Below are positions 27,774-35,590 of a stretch of 64,000 nucleotides of DNA, piece by piece; position 1 is the first letter of the stretch, and each line of letters opens with the position of its first letter. The DNA is from Chitinophaga pendula (GTDB lineage: Bacteria > Bacteroidota > Bacteroidia > Chitinophagales > Chitinophagaceae), in NCBI RefSeq assembly GCF_020386615.1, contig NZ_CP077769.1, positions 620,001 through 684,000 of the forward strand, written 5' to 3'. The notes below the pieces were generated by a model. That model saw nothing but the letters and a program-made list of their open reading frames with translations. It did not search any database and had not been told where the DNA came from. The position numbers and the translations under genes were made by a program.

Positions 27774-28199
27774 TTAATGTGCCTGTGTCCACCAGGGCCG
27801 GATATCGTATGCCAGCTTACCCGACAATACCGCTGTATCGGAATGCATCAGCCGGTTCACTTCCACACTATCCCGGCAGTTCATAATGAAGATACCACAG
27901 GGCTCCTGCTGTACATCAAAAGGTCCCGCGATCAGCACCTTGCCCATGGCTTGCAAACGGTCCAGCGAAGACTGATACTGCGCGGCAGTAGCTGCCTCAT
28001 CGGCGGCTCCCTGGCAAGGGTGGGTACCCGGACGTAATACCACCATCCAGTATTTTTTCCAGCCTTGTGCCGCACTATCCGTCGCATTCGCCTGACCGGC
28101 AGCAGCCGGCGCATGAATGATCGAAGAAGATTTAAATGTAAGCAACATCACGGCCAGGAAACCAATCAACAACAATGCAGGAAATATTTTGCTTGCCAT
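27774..28199 (-). CDS. Membrane-anchored YciI-related protein
   Basis: 141 residues. An N-terminal hydrophobic segment (about 6-22) may be a signal anchor. The remainder has the YCII fold pattern: WMVVLRPGTHPCQG, HxxYQSSLDRLQAMGKVLIAGPF, and GIFIMNCRDSVEVNRLMHSDTAVLSG. Cytoplasmic YciI proteins are small ferredoxin-fold dimers of unclear function; an exported form is less usual. Converges with the lectin-like gene. Confidence 0.7.
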   Translation of the reverse strand: MASKIFPALLLIGFLAVMLLTFKSSSIIHAPAAAGQANATDSAAQGWKKYWMVVLRPGTHPCQGAADEAATAAQYQSSLDRLQAMGKVLIAGPFDVQQEPCGIFIMNCRDSVEVNRLMHSDTAVLSGKLAYDIRPWWTQAH

Positions 28200-28358
28200 A
28201 ACCTTCTATTTACCACGAAGTTAGTAAGTTATTGGCAAAACCAAGGGCTTATTCACATTACCGGCATAAAGAAATCACGGACCTGTCAGGGGCACACTAA
28301 AAAAATTGTGGGTCAGCCCCGATTTAGTATATTGCTGAAACAACAAAATGAGTTCCAC

Positions 28359-29537
28359 ATGTTAAAAGACCTGTTTCAATCCCCTGATTATTTTCTGCTG
28401 GATGATTTGTTAACCGAAGAACATAAACTGATACGTGAATCTGTACGTCAATGGGTGAAAAAAGAAATATCACCGATCATTGAAGATAGCTGTCAACAAG
28501 CAAAATTCCCTTCTCATATTCTTGCCGGCCTTGGTGAACTGGGTTGCTTCGGCCCCACGATACCTGTCGCTTATGGCGGCGGTGGCCTCGATCATATCGC
28601 TTACGGACTGATGATGCAGGAACTGGAAAGAGGCGACAGCGGCATTCGCTCCACTGCTTCCGTGCAGGGCTCGCTCGTCATGTACCCCATATACACCTTC
28701 GGTAGCGAAGAGCAACGCAATAAGTACCTACCTAAACTGGCCAGCGGCGAATGGATGGGTTGCTTCGGACTCACAGAACCGGATCATGGCTCCGACCCTT
28801 CCAGCATGATCACTAACTTCAAAGACGCAGGAGATCATGTGATCCTCAACGGCGCCAAAATGTGGATATCCAATGCGCCTTTTGCAGATGTGGCAGTAGT
28901 ATGGGCCAAGGATGATCAGAACGTCATCCGTGGTATCATCGTGGAGCGGGGTATGGAAGGATTCACCACCCCCGAGACCAAAGGCAAATGGAGCCTGCGT
29001 GCCAGCGCCACCGGCGAGCTGGTCTTCGACAACGTTAAAGTACCGAAGGAAAATATACTGCCCAATGTGAAAGGACTGAAAGGTCCCCTCAGCTGCCTGT
29101 CGTCCGCACGTTATGGCATTGCCTGGGGCGTGATCGGCGCTGCCATGGATTGTTACGATGCCGCCTTACGCTATTCTAAAGAGCGTAAACAGTTCGACCG
29201 CGCCATCGGCGGCTTCCAGCTCACACAGAAAAAGCTGGCAGAGATGATCACCGAGATCACCAAAGCCCAGCTGATGAACTGGCGGCTGGGGGTGCTGAAA
29301 AATGAAGGCAAAGCCACCCCTGCACAGATATCCATGGCCAAACGGAACAGCTGCGAAATTGCCAGCCGTATCGCCCGCGATGCCCGTCAGATATTAGGAG
29401 GAATGGGCATCACCGGCGAGTTCCCCATCATGCGCCATATGATGAACCTGGAAAGTGTGATCACCTACGAAGGTACCCACGAAATACACCTGCTCATCAC
29501 GGGCATGGATGTAACAGGCCTGGATGCTTTCCGGTAA
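28359..29537 (+). CDS. Glutaryl-CoA dehydrogenase
   Basis: 392 residues from the ATG at 28359; longer forms run through the divergent YciI gene. Acyl-CoA dehydrogenase fold, with FGLTEPDHGSDPSSM, KMWISNAPFADV, the helical domain SARYGIAWGVIGAA, and the catalytic Glu in VITYEGTHEIH. That segment and LGGMGITGEFPIMRHMMNLE are characteristic of glutaryl-CoA dehydrogenases, which oxidise and decarboxylate glutaryl-CoA to crotonyl-CoA in lysine/tryptophan degradation. The downstream apbE begins 17 bp after its stop. Confidence 0.9.
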   Translation: MLKDLFQSPDYFLLDDLLTEEHKLIRESVRQWVKKEISPIIEDSCQQAKFPSHILAGLGELGCFGPTIPVAYGGGGLDHIAYGLMMQELERGDSGIRSTASVQGSLVMYPIYTFGSEEQRNKYLPKLASGEWMGCFGLTEPDHGSDPSSMITNFKDAGDHVILNGAKMWISNAPFADVAVVWAKDDQNVIRGIIVERGMEGFTTPETKGKWSLRASATGELVFDNVKVPKENILPNVKGLKGPLSCLSSARYGIAWGVIGAAMDCYDAALRYSKERKQFDRAIGGFQLTQKKLAEMITEITKAQLMNWRLGVLKNEGKATPAQISMAKRNSCEIASRIARDARQILGGMGITGEFPIMRHMMNLESVITYEGTHEIHLLITGMDVTGLDAFR

Positions 29538-29553
29538 TTGTGTATTATTGTTG

Positions 29554-30564
29554 ATGCGTTTTCTGATCTTTTTATGCGCCATAGGCTGTTGCCTGCGGTC
29601 CTATGCTCAACAACAGGTAGTCTGCGAAGGCAAAGCACAGGGTACCTACTATATCGTCAAATATCTCACAGACAGCGATACCTCGTCCCGGCGTAAGGCT
29701 TTCGATTCTATCTTCGCCGTCATCGACCAATCCCTATCGCTGTACCTGCCCGGCTCACTCATCAACCGTTTTAATAGCGGTACTGCGGTAGTCACCGACG
29801 AACACCTGCATGCCGTCATCACAAAAGCACTATCGGTCAGTAACTGGACCGGTGGTGCTTTTGACATTACGGTAAAACCTCTCGTCGATCTGTGGGGGTT
29901 CGGTGTCGTAAGGCCCGCACATCCCGTTGTACCCCCTCCGGATAGCATCCGGGCGGCCATGCGTCACGTAGGATACCAACACCTGCAATTGAAAGGGCGG
30001 CAGCTGCGCAAACGGCAGCCGGGTGTAGCCATAGATTGCAATGGTATCGCACAAGGGTATACCGTAGATGTGATCGGCCGCTACCTCGAAGCACAGGGCA
30101 TCCGTAACTACCTGGTAGATGTAGGAGGGGAGCTGAGAGCCAGAGGCCGCAACCAGAAAGGACTGCCCTGGAGTGTCGGTATCGAACGGCCCTCCGGCGA
30201 AGACGATGAAGTAGCGCCTGCCACCGGCATCCTGCGTCTCAATGACAAAGCCGTCGCCACCAGCGGTAACTACCGCCGCTTCTTCGACCAGGGAGGCACC
30301 CGCTTTGCCCACACCATCGACCCGCACACCGGCGCCGCATTACATAGCAACATCGTCAGCGTTACCGTCCTTGCTCCAGACTGTATCACCGCCGACGGGT
30401 TTGATAATGCACTGATATTAATGGGAGTGGAGAAAGGAATCAAATTCGTACAACAGCACCGGGAGTTCGGACTGGAAGTGTACTATATTTTCAAAGATGA
30501 ACAGGGGCATATCACTGAACGGTATTCCCCCGGATTTGCTACCTACCTGGAAGCAGCAGAATAA
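29554..30564 (+). CDS. apbE: FAD:protein FMN transferase (ApbE)
   Basis: 336 residues from the ATG at 29554; an upstream ATG at 29524 would overlap gcdH. Signal peptide to about residue 19 (CLRSYAQ), so the enzyme works in the periplasm. Visible: QGTYYIVKYL, GGAFDITVKPLVDLWGFG, AIDCNGIAQGYTVDVI, YLVDVGGELRARGRN, and the metal-binding end FAHTIDPHTGAALHSN with ITADGFDNALILMG. ApbE attaches FMN to a Ser/Thr of target proteins such as Na-NQR, Rnf or periplasmic reductases. No such target lies in the window. It is transcribed together with gcdH or on its own. Confidence 0.93.
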   Translation: MRFLIFLCAIGCCLRSYAQQQVVCEGKAQGTYYIVKYLTDSDTSSRRKAFDSIFAVIDQSLSLYLPGSLINRFNSGTAVVTDEHLHAVITKALSVSNWTGGAFDITVKPLVDLWGFGVVRPAHPVVPPPDSIRAAMRHVGYQHLQLKGRQLRKRQPGVAIDCNGIAQGYTVDVIGRYLEAQGIRNYLVDVGGELRARGRNQKGLPWSVGIERPSGEDDEVAPATGILRLNDKAVATSGNYRRFFDQGGTRFAHTIDPHTGAALHSNIVSVTVLAPDCITADGFDNALILMGVEKGIKFVQQHREFGLEVYYIFKDEQGHITERYSPGFATYLEAAE

Positions 30565-30579
30565 CAACGCCTCCAGAAG

Positions 30580-30627
30580 ATATTCCCGCTTACCTGGCAG
30601 CTCTCACTACCAGGTAGGCGGGAATAT
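30580..30627. terminator. Long hairpin between converging apbE and outer-membrane protein gene
   Basis: Arms of 18 bases (atattcccgc...tacctgg / ccaggta...gcgggaatat) pair throughout with one G-U, around a 12-base loop. There is no clear T run, so the terminator function is inferred from its place between converging genes. Confidence 0.55.
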
Positions 30628-30672
30628 GGGTATGAACGGGAAAAGACCGGCATACCCATGTTGCCTGCTTAT

Positions 30673-31299
30673 TTAGTTGATATGTAATCGCAAGCCCACA
30701 TTCGCCTGTACCGCGTTGAAGCTCGTGATCTCTCCTACATTGTAAGGAGAATAATTGTATTGTACGCTGGCATTGAACAGTAATGGGGAGGTCCTGCCGA
30801 AGGGGATATTCACACCTACTTCCGGCGCTACCTGGAAGGCCCACTTCTTTTCCTGCTCTACAAACTGCCCCCAGTATTTTTCATAGTTAAGATGAGCGCC
30901 GCCAATACCTATGCCTACATAAGGGATCACCGCCGATTCCGGTTTGGTGAGCTGATATTGCGCAGTGGCCAGTATCGGGATGACCTGTAAGGTACGTGTC
31001 TGCACAGCAGAAATATCACCGCTCTTATCAGGGTATACCGCCCGTGGCAGCCGCTCATAGTAGTCCTGGTAACCCGTCCGCAGCCCTACCGAAAACCGGT
31101 CGTTCAGCGAGTATTGTAAACCTGCACGCCAGCCACGGAAACTTGTTTTGTTAGCATAGTCCTTCAGCGACCCAAGAGGTTGGGCAATAGAATAATCCAC
31201 CTGCACTGACAGCGGGGAACGCACCTGCGCAGTAGCCGCCTGCATACCCAAACAACCTGCCAGCAACAGTATCCAGTTTTTTATGCTTTTCATCGTCAA
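30673..31299 (-). CDS. Outer-membrane beta-barrel protein
   Basis: 208 residues, signal peptide about 1-24 (AATAQ). The mature part consists of amphipathic beta strands ending in LRLHIN with a terminal aromatic/polar pattern, preceded by ALRT-like strands such as FRGWRAGLQYSLNDRFSVGLRTGYQ and VIPYVGIGIGGAHLNY. This is the small 8-stranded porin-like (OmpX/OmpW-like) type common in Bacteroidota. It follows the DUF4136 lipoprotein after 13 bp and is probably in one operon with it. Substrate or role unknown. Confidence 0.82.
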   Translation of the reverse strand: MTMKSIKNWILLLAGCLGMQAATAQVRSPLSVQVDYSIAQPLGSLKDYANKTSFRGWRAGLQYSLNDRFSVGLRTGYQDYYERLPRAVYPDKSGDISAVQTRTLQVIPILATAQYQLTKPESAVIPYVGIGIGGAHLNYEKYWGQFVEQEKKWAFQVAPEVGVNIPFGRTSPLLFNASVQYNYSPYNVGEITSFNAVQANVGLRLHIN

Positions 31300-31312
31300 T
31301 CGCTTTAATTGT

Positions 31313-31960
31313 TTAACCGTTGGTTTTGTTAGTCAGATAGGCAGATTGGTCAAACACCTGCTTGATCATACTGTCCACATTATTGAGATTCCATACACCC
31401 GTACCGCGTAACAACGCATTCCACACCGCGTGTAGCTGCTTGTCCTGTTGGTTCTTCAGATCCAGGAGGTCAATCACCACCGACTTCTCACTGGTACGGT
31501 ATACGACATAGTAGGAGGGGAAGAAGTAACCGTAACCGGGAAAACCCCAGTAACCAGGGTCCCAATAGCCACCCCAGCCTGTCCAGTAACCGGGATCATA
31601 GTACACACTGTTGAAGGAATTGTCCATACGGGTCAGGTTGATCGCCAGGTCGGGTTTAGCCGTCTTGTCTACCAGTATGTACCCTTTCGCTTGCAACTGC
31701 GTCTTCACCGACGCAATTAGTTGTTTGTCATAGTCCGTCAACTCCTTCTTGGCCTGGTCACGATTGTTGATAACTGCCACCGAATCGACAATACTCACCG
31801 TTTTGTAGCTGGCAAAGTTGGCATTCTGGTCTTTGTTGGTGATATAAATACGGGATTCCTCCGGTGACATATCTTTCAGAGGGTCCTTCCTGCAGCCGGC
31901 TAGTGACAGGGTGCCGATCACGGCGGCTGCTACACTCAGTAAATAAATGGTCCTTTTCAT
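31313..31960 (-). CDS. DUF4136 lipoprotein
   Basis: 215 residues with a lipobox LAGC near residue 22. The DUF4136 pattern is visible: FASYKTVSIVDSVAVI, then VKTQLQAKGYILVDKTAKPDLAINLTRM, and VVIDLLDLKNQQDKQLHAVWNALLRGTG. A Gly/Tyr/Trp-rich stretch (about 128-160, YYDPGYWTGWGGYW) is inserted. The family is periplasmic and of unknown function. It is the first gene of a two-gene unit with the barrel protein. Confidence 0.82.
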   Translation of the reverse strand: MKRTIYLLSVAAAVIGTLSLAGCRKDPLKDMSPEESRIYITNKDQNANFASYKTVSIVDSVAVINNRDQAKKELTDYDKQLIASVKTQLQAKGYILVDKTAKPDLAINLTRMDNSFNSVYYDPGYWTGWGGYWDPGYWGFPGYGYFFPSYYVVYRTSEKSVVIDLLDLKNQQDKQLHAVWNALLRGTGVWNLNNVDSMIKQVFDQSAYLTNKTNG

Positions 31961-32183
31961 ATTCTCGCGTATTTTATATGTGATGTAACGTTGCAGGAGT
32001 GGCTAAGCGGCAGACCTATCCGCGGGTTCGTCTGTTACATGGTCCCCCTGTAAAGCAGTAAAACATTACCTTCTAACATTCAACGCGTTAGAATGGCAGA
32101 TGTTACACCTGGTTTACAGTAGAAATGTTAAGTTCTTCCTAAAGAAATGTTAAACCGGAGTGAGCCGCTGCCTTCCCCCCTGG

Positions 32184-32360
32184 CTATAGCATTCCTATAG
32201 CATTCCCGTAGCATTCGTATAGCATTCGTATAGCATTCCTATAAGCAAAGCATAGGCAATGATATACATTCCCTATACCATGCTTATACCTTACTTATAC
32301 CTCGCTTATAGGTTGCATATAGGACGCTTAAACAATGCTTATACAAGCTATATGCAATGC
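32184..32360. repeat. Degenerate 11-bp tandem array with TATA-like steps in helical phase
   Basis: TATA or one-base variants begin at 32185, 32196, (32207), 32218, 32229, 32240, (32251), 32263, 32274, 32285, 32296, 32307, 32318, (32329), 32340 and 32349, nearly always 11 bp apart. The left half follows tatagcattcc, the right half ttatacctcgc/caatgcttata, which is close to the reverse complement of the left half. It lies between the start of the DUF4136 gene and the end of the DUF2130 gene. Confidence 0.8.
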
Positions 32361-32386
32361 AACTCATGCAACAAGTAAAAATGGGC

Positions 32387-32423
32387 AAAAAAAGACCGGC
32401 GTCCTGGTAAGGAGACGCCGGTC
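32387..32423 (-). terminator. Terminator of the DUF2130 gene
   Basis: Ten-base perfect arms gaccggcgtc / gacgccggtc, 10-base loop, followed on the minus strand by seven T. Confidence 0.88.
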
Positions 32424-32446
32424 ATACTTAACACGATAAGTAAAAG

Positions 32447-33721
32447 CTATTCGTCGAGCAAGTTATCTGCTGCATCTTCCAGCAAGCGCAGATCCACCGA
32501 GTCGCTGCCCGCGATCCCTTCTATAGACCCTTTGATATGCGCCGCATTCAGCAACACTTTCTCCAGGTGTTTCTCGCGCGATTTCCACAATTTTTCCATC
32601 GCATCCCTTTCCTTCTGAATGGAGATCTTCATTGCCATAATACCTTCCCGGATGGCTTTCCACTGCTCTGCGAACTCACTGCTCGTCAGGTAACCATATA
32701 ACATATGCACCTTGTCGCCCTTGTTCTCCTGGGTACGTATCGCTCCCGCGATCTTGATCACCCCTTCCCGCAACACATGTGTCAGGGCTTTCACCTCGGT
32801 AAACGTACAGATCCACACCCCTTCTTTCTCTCCGAAGCGATCCATGTCTTTGGGCATCGCCTGCGTGACCAGTATCGCCACATCGGCTCCCTGGCTGCGC
32901 ATGTCTGCCTTCAGCTTTTCTACCCATTGGATCGAAAAATCCTTGGTACGTTTACTTTCGAAGATGATTTTACCGCAATCCTGCCCATATTGGTTACGGA
33001 TCAGCTGGATACAGTCGGCGCCGCGTACCCCTTTTCCCACCTCGGAGATCTCGTCGAAAGGAAAGGTCATCCGCAACAACTCTTCCAGCACCAGCTCCTG
33101 CACTTCGCCTTGCAGCTGCATAGAGCCTTGCTCTGCCTTACGTTTCATCTCCTCTGCCAGCTTACGCTGATCTTCCAGTTGTTTTTCCATCTCCCGCAGC
33201 CGCAACTGATATTCCGTTTCTTTCAAAATGTTGCGGTCGGCTTCTTCCCGGCGGATGGTCTCTGCCAGCTGGGAACGTGCCTCCAGCAATCGCTTCTGCA
33301 ATGATATCTCCAGTGCCTCTTCCTTACTTTTTAATTCCTGCTCTTTACGCAAGAAATCCAGCTCTTGCTGCCGCGCTGTCCGCAACTTCTCCTCCTGGTC
33401 ACGGTTCGCCTCCTGCAGCACCCGCAACTGGTTGTCAAAGTCCGCACTGATATTTTTACGGATATCTTCGCTCAACGTATCCTGCAGCTTCTGCCGCTCC
33501 TGCTGCAAACGCCGCTGCAGCTCTTCGTCCTGCACCTGTTTCTGTATTTCCACCTGCTGCCGTAACTGTGCCAGCTGCTGCTTTTCCGATTGCAGCGCAT
33601 CCACACGTTTACGCCATTCCGTTTCCATCTTGCCACGCATCTCCTTTTCGATATCCGCAGCAAAAGCATCTTCCATCACAAACTGGTGTTTGCAGTTAGG
33701 GCAGGTAATTGAAGTTCCCAT
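32447..33721 (-). CDS. DUF2130 coiled-coil protein with nuclease-like C-terminal domain
   Basis: 424 residues. Residues 1-20 hold one CxxC pair (ITCPNCKHQF), half of a zinc ribbon. A coiled coil runs from about 35 to 210 (dense Gln/Glu/Lys/Arg heptads), then the DUF2130 domain (about 210-380). In that domain GKGVRGADCIQLIRN...GKIIFESKRTKDFS...WVEKLKADM has the Asp...Glu-x-Lys spacing of PD-(D/E)XK nucleases. The family is widespread but uncharacterised. It is monocistronic with its own terminator. Confidence 0.82.
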   Translation of the reverse strand: MGTSITCPNCKHQFVMEDAFAADIEKEMRGKMETEWRKRVDALQSEKQQLAQLRQQVEIQKQVQDEELQRRLQQERQKLQDTLSEDIRKNISADFDNQLRVLQEANRDQEEKLRTARQQELDFLRKEQELKSKEEALEISLQKRLLEARSQLAETIRREEADRNILKETEYQLRLREMEKQLEDQRKLAEEMKRKAEQGSMQLQGEVQELVLEELLRMTFPFDEISEVGKGVRGADCIQLIRNQYGQDCGKIIFESKRTKDFSIQWVEKLKADMRSQGADVAILVTQAMPKDMDRFGEKEGVWICTFTEVKALTHVLREGVIKIAGAIRTQENKGDKVHMLYGYLTSSEFAEQWKAIREGIMAMKISIQKERDAMEKLWKSREKHLEKVLLNAAHIKGSIEGIAGSDSVDLRLLEDAADNLLDE

Positions 33722-33850
33722 AGTAGCTATAATCCTGAGTATTAAAGATTTGATCGTACTGCCGTGATTTACTACAGCCGACTTGCACCTGTAAAGGTAG
33801 CGAAAAGGCCCTAAGCAAGACCAGCAATAGGGCAGGGGTGTGGAAAACTA

Positions 33851-33893
33851 AATGAAAATAAAAACGGGAAAGGAAGCATATCTCCCTTTCCCG
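33851..33893 (-). terminator. Terminator of the small acidic protein gene
   Basis: Arms cgggaaagg / cctttcccg with an 11-base loop, followed on the minus strand by ttttattttcattt. Confidence 0.8.
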
Positions 33894-33924
33894 CCGTAAC
33901 AAACAAGGAAAATGAAAGGCCGCG

Positions 33925-34185
33925 CTACTCTTCTTCCGGGCCTTCCTCAAATTCGTATTCGTCCATGAGCGAATTGTTGTACTCATCCAGCTCATCATTC
34001 AATATGAACAGTAAGGTAACGTTGTTGGAATTGGTGCCTAAAGTATCCCATTCTTCGATGATCCAGCCTTCTTCCAGCAGGGCATTCACCTCCGGTATCT
34101 CCCGTACAAATGAGTGGTTCGCATCCTGCTCAGAAGCAGCTTGTAGTTTTTCCAGGTTGATAGTAACAGTAAGGATCTTTTGCAT
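33925..34185 (-). CDS. Small acidic protein of unknown function
   Basis: 86 residues, beginning KILTVTINLEKLQAASE and containing EVNALLEEGWIIEEWDTL, then a strongly acidic tail (about 15 of the last 22 residues Asp/Glu). The pattern of a short beta-alpha-beta domain with GWxIEEW is seen in small cytoplasmic proteins of Bacteroidota. No motif identifies the function. It has a terminator of its own. The composition differs from its neighbours only by acidity. Confidence 0.65.
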   Translation of the reverse strand: MQKILTVTINLEKLQAASEQDANHSFVREIPEVNALLEEGWIIEEWDTLGTNSNNVTLLFILNDELDEYNNSLMDEYEFEEGPEEE

Positions 34186-34255
34186 GATAAAGGGTTTTAA
34201 CGTCGAATATCTTACACCCCTGTTAGCCCTGTATTAAGGCAGTTTTAAGTAATTG

Positions 34256-35590
34256 TTAATTGCCGGGACCGCGTTGTTTCATCTCCCGTAACATCCGCAG
34301 CGAAATGACTGCCAGCAGACCGATCACAAGGATGAGGCCGATCCATATCCAAATTTTGCTCTGGAATACGGTGGGCGTCGCTGCGGCTTCTTTTCCGTTG
34401 ATCTGTACGATCATTCCGGGTAACAGTACCGGCAGCTGTGCCGGCAGGCTGTCTGTAAAATAGGTCAGGTCGTACACCGGCGCCGCCAGGTGCGCATCCC
34501 CGCCTTTCAACTGGTAAGTGCCTCCTTTCTCCAGGTAAGCCACCAGGTAAGTGATCTGCTGAAAGGTATGCACCCGGCCGATCTGTAACGGAGGACTATC
34601 CCCGTCCGTCACCAGCAGGTATAACTGCTGTTGCTTCACCGGTGATGGCAGTTGTATGCTGGTCTGCCCCGGCCGCAGCGTGAAATGGGCAATGGGATGA
34701 TAAGCAGGTCCGCTTTTCGAATGGGATTTGTCCTCCGCAGCGACAGCTACCACCACCGGCCGCCGGTATAAGGTCGGCGCGGAAATATCTATACTGATCT
34801 TGTCTATCACATAAGCCGCATCAGCGTCGATACGGAAGATGCTTTCCTGCGCATTTTGAGCCGTTATTTTGGTCAGTTTAGGCGTAGGGTTAGGTATGTA
34901 GTCGGCAGGCCGGGTAGAGATCAGAAAACGGCCTATTTTTTCGATATAGAGGGGCGCGCTGGCAGAATCGTTCACCTGCAGCTGATACCAGGTATAGTCC
35001 GTTGCCGGCAAACGAAAACTTACCTGCTGATCGCCTTCCGTACCGTTCATACTCTCCGGGTCGAACAACAACCACCCGCTGATCGCATACCACTCGTGCC
35101 CATCATTGCTTCCGCTCACCCGTAACAGCTTACGTACGCCGGTATTTTTGACCTGTAATACCAGCTGGTCGAGCAGCGTATGCCCTTCCTGGCCCGCCTC
35201 CGGCCCGCGGAAAGTGACCGTCGTCAGCTGCGCCGGTGTACGCTGCCGCTCCATGATCTCCAGCGCCTGGAAACGGGTCGTATCATAAAAACCTTCCTGT
35301 TGCAGTATATAGGGCTGCTGTTGCCCATCCCGCAACAAGCGCAGGTCTTGCAAGGTCACCTTCGCAGCGACGGCACTGATAGCAGGACCGATCGCAATCC
35401 GGTAAAATCCCGGTTGTACCGGCGCCGGTACCGGCGCTTCCCAGCTAAATCCGGAAGACTCCGATGACGATGACGACGATGACTGCGCCACCGCCACCTG
35501 CATACCTGCCGTCAACAGGAACAGTAACGGTAACAGCCCATAACTATGCTTGCTCTTCCGGGGTAGCATCGCCCACGTTCTTATTTTCAT
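34256..35590 (-). CDS. DUF3999 membrane-anchored protein
   Basis: 444 residues. An N-terminal signal segment is followed by a Ser-rich stretch, then a mostly beta extracytoplasmic domain with LVLQVKNTGVRKLLRVSGSNDGHEWY (discoidin-like). One C-terminal membrane helix follows (about 412-434, WIWIGLILVIGLLAVISL). It overlaps the end of the DUF2339 gene (47 bp, or 26 bp if the second Met is the start), so the two are translationally coupled. The DUF2339-DUF3999 pair occurs in many bacteria; the function is unknown, though a cell-envelope role is likely. Confidence 0.82.
   Translation of the reverse strand: MKIRTWAMLPRKSKHSYGLLPLLFLLTAGMQVAVAQSSSSSSSESSGFSWEAPVPAPVQPGFYRIAIGPAISAVAAKVTLQDLRLLRDGQQQPYILQQEGFYDTTRFQALEIMERQRTPAQLTTVTFRGPEAGQEGHTLLDQLVLQVKNTGVRKLLRVSGSNDGHEWYAISGWLLFDPESMNGTEGDQQVSFRLPATDYTWYQLQVNDSASAPLYIEKIGRFLISTRPADYIPNPTPKLTKITAQNAQESIFRIDADAAYVIDKISIDISAPTLYRRPVVVAVAAEDKSHSKSGPAYHPIAHFTLRPGQTSIQLPSPVKQQQLYLLVTDGDSPPLQIGRVHTFQQITYLVAYLEKGGTYQLKGGDAHLAAPVYDLTYFTDSLPAQLPVLLPGMIVQINGKEAAATPTVFQSKIWIWIGLILVIGLLAVISLRMLREMKQRGPGN

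Larger units (their letters stand above)
31961..32446. other. Gene-free stretch with operator-like palindrome and phased AT repeat
   Basis: No coding sequence is visible. It holds a short inverted repeat ttctaac / gttagaa at 32071-32093, the 11-bp-phased array at 32184-32360, and the DUF2130 terminator at the right end. Confidence 0.7.

Noticed and set aside
28065..28358. Upstream extension of glutaryl-CoA dehydrogenase
   Set aside because: It runs antisense through the YciI gene and adds no family sequence; the ATG at 28359 matches known starts.
32184..32360. CRISPR array
   Set aside because: Unit length is 11 bp with no separate repeat and spacer, so it is a tandem AT array, not CRISPR.
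32705..33767. Several plus-strand ORFs across the DUF2130 gene
   Set aside because: They are shadows of the coiled-coil coding sequence in other frames and show Leu/Ser/Cys-rich composition typical for that.
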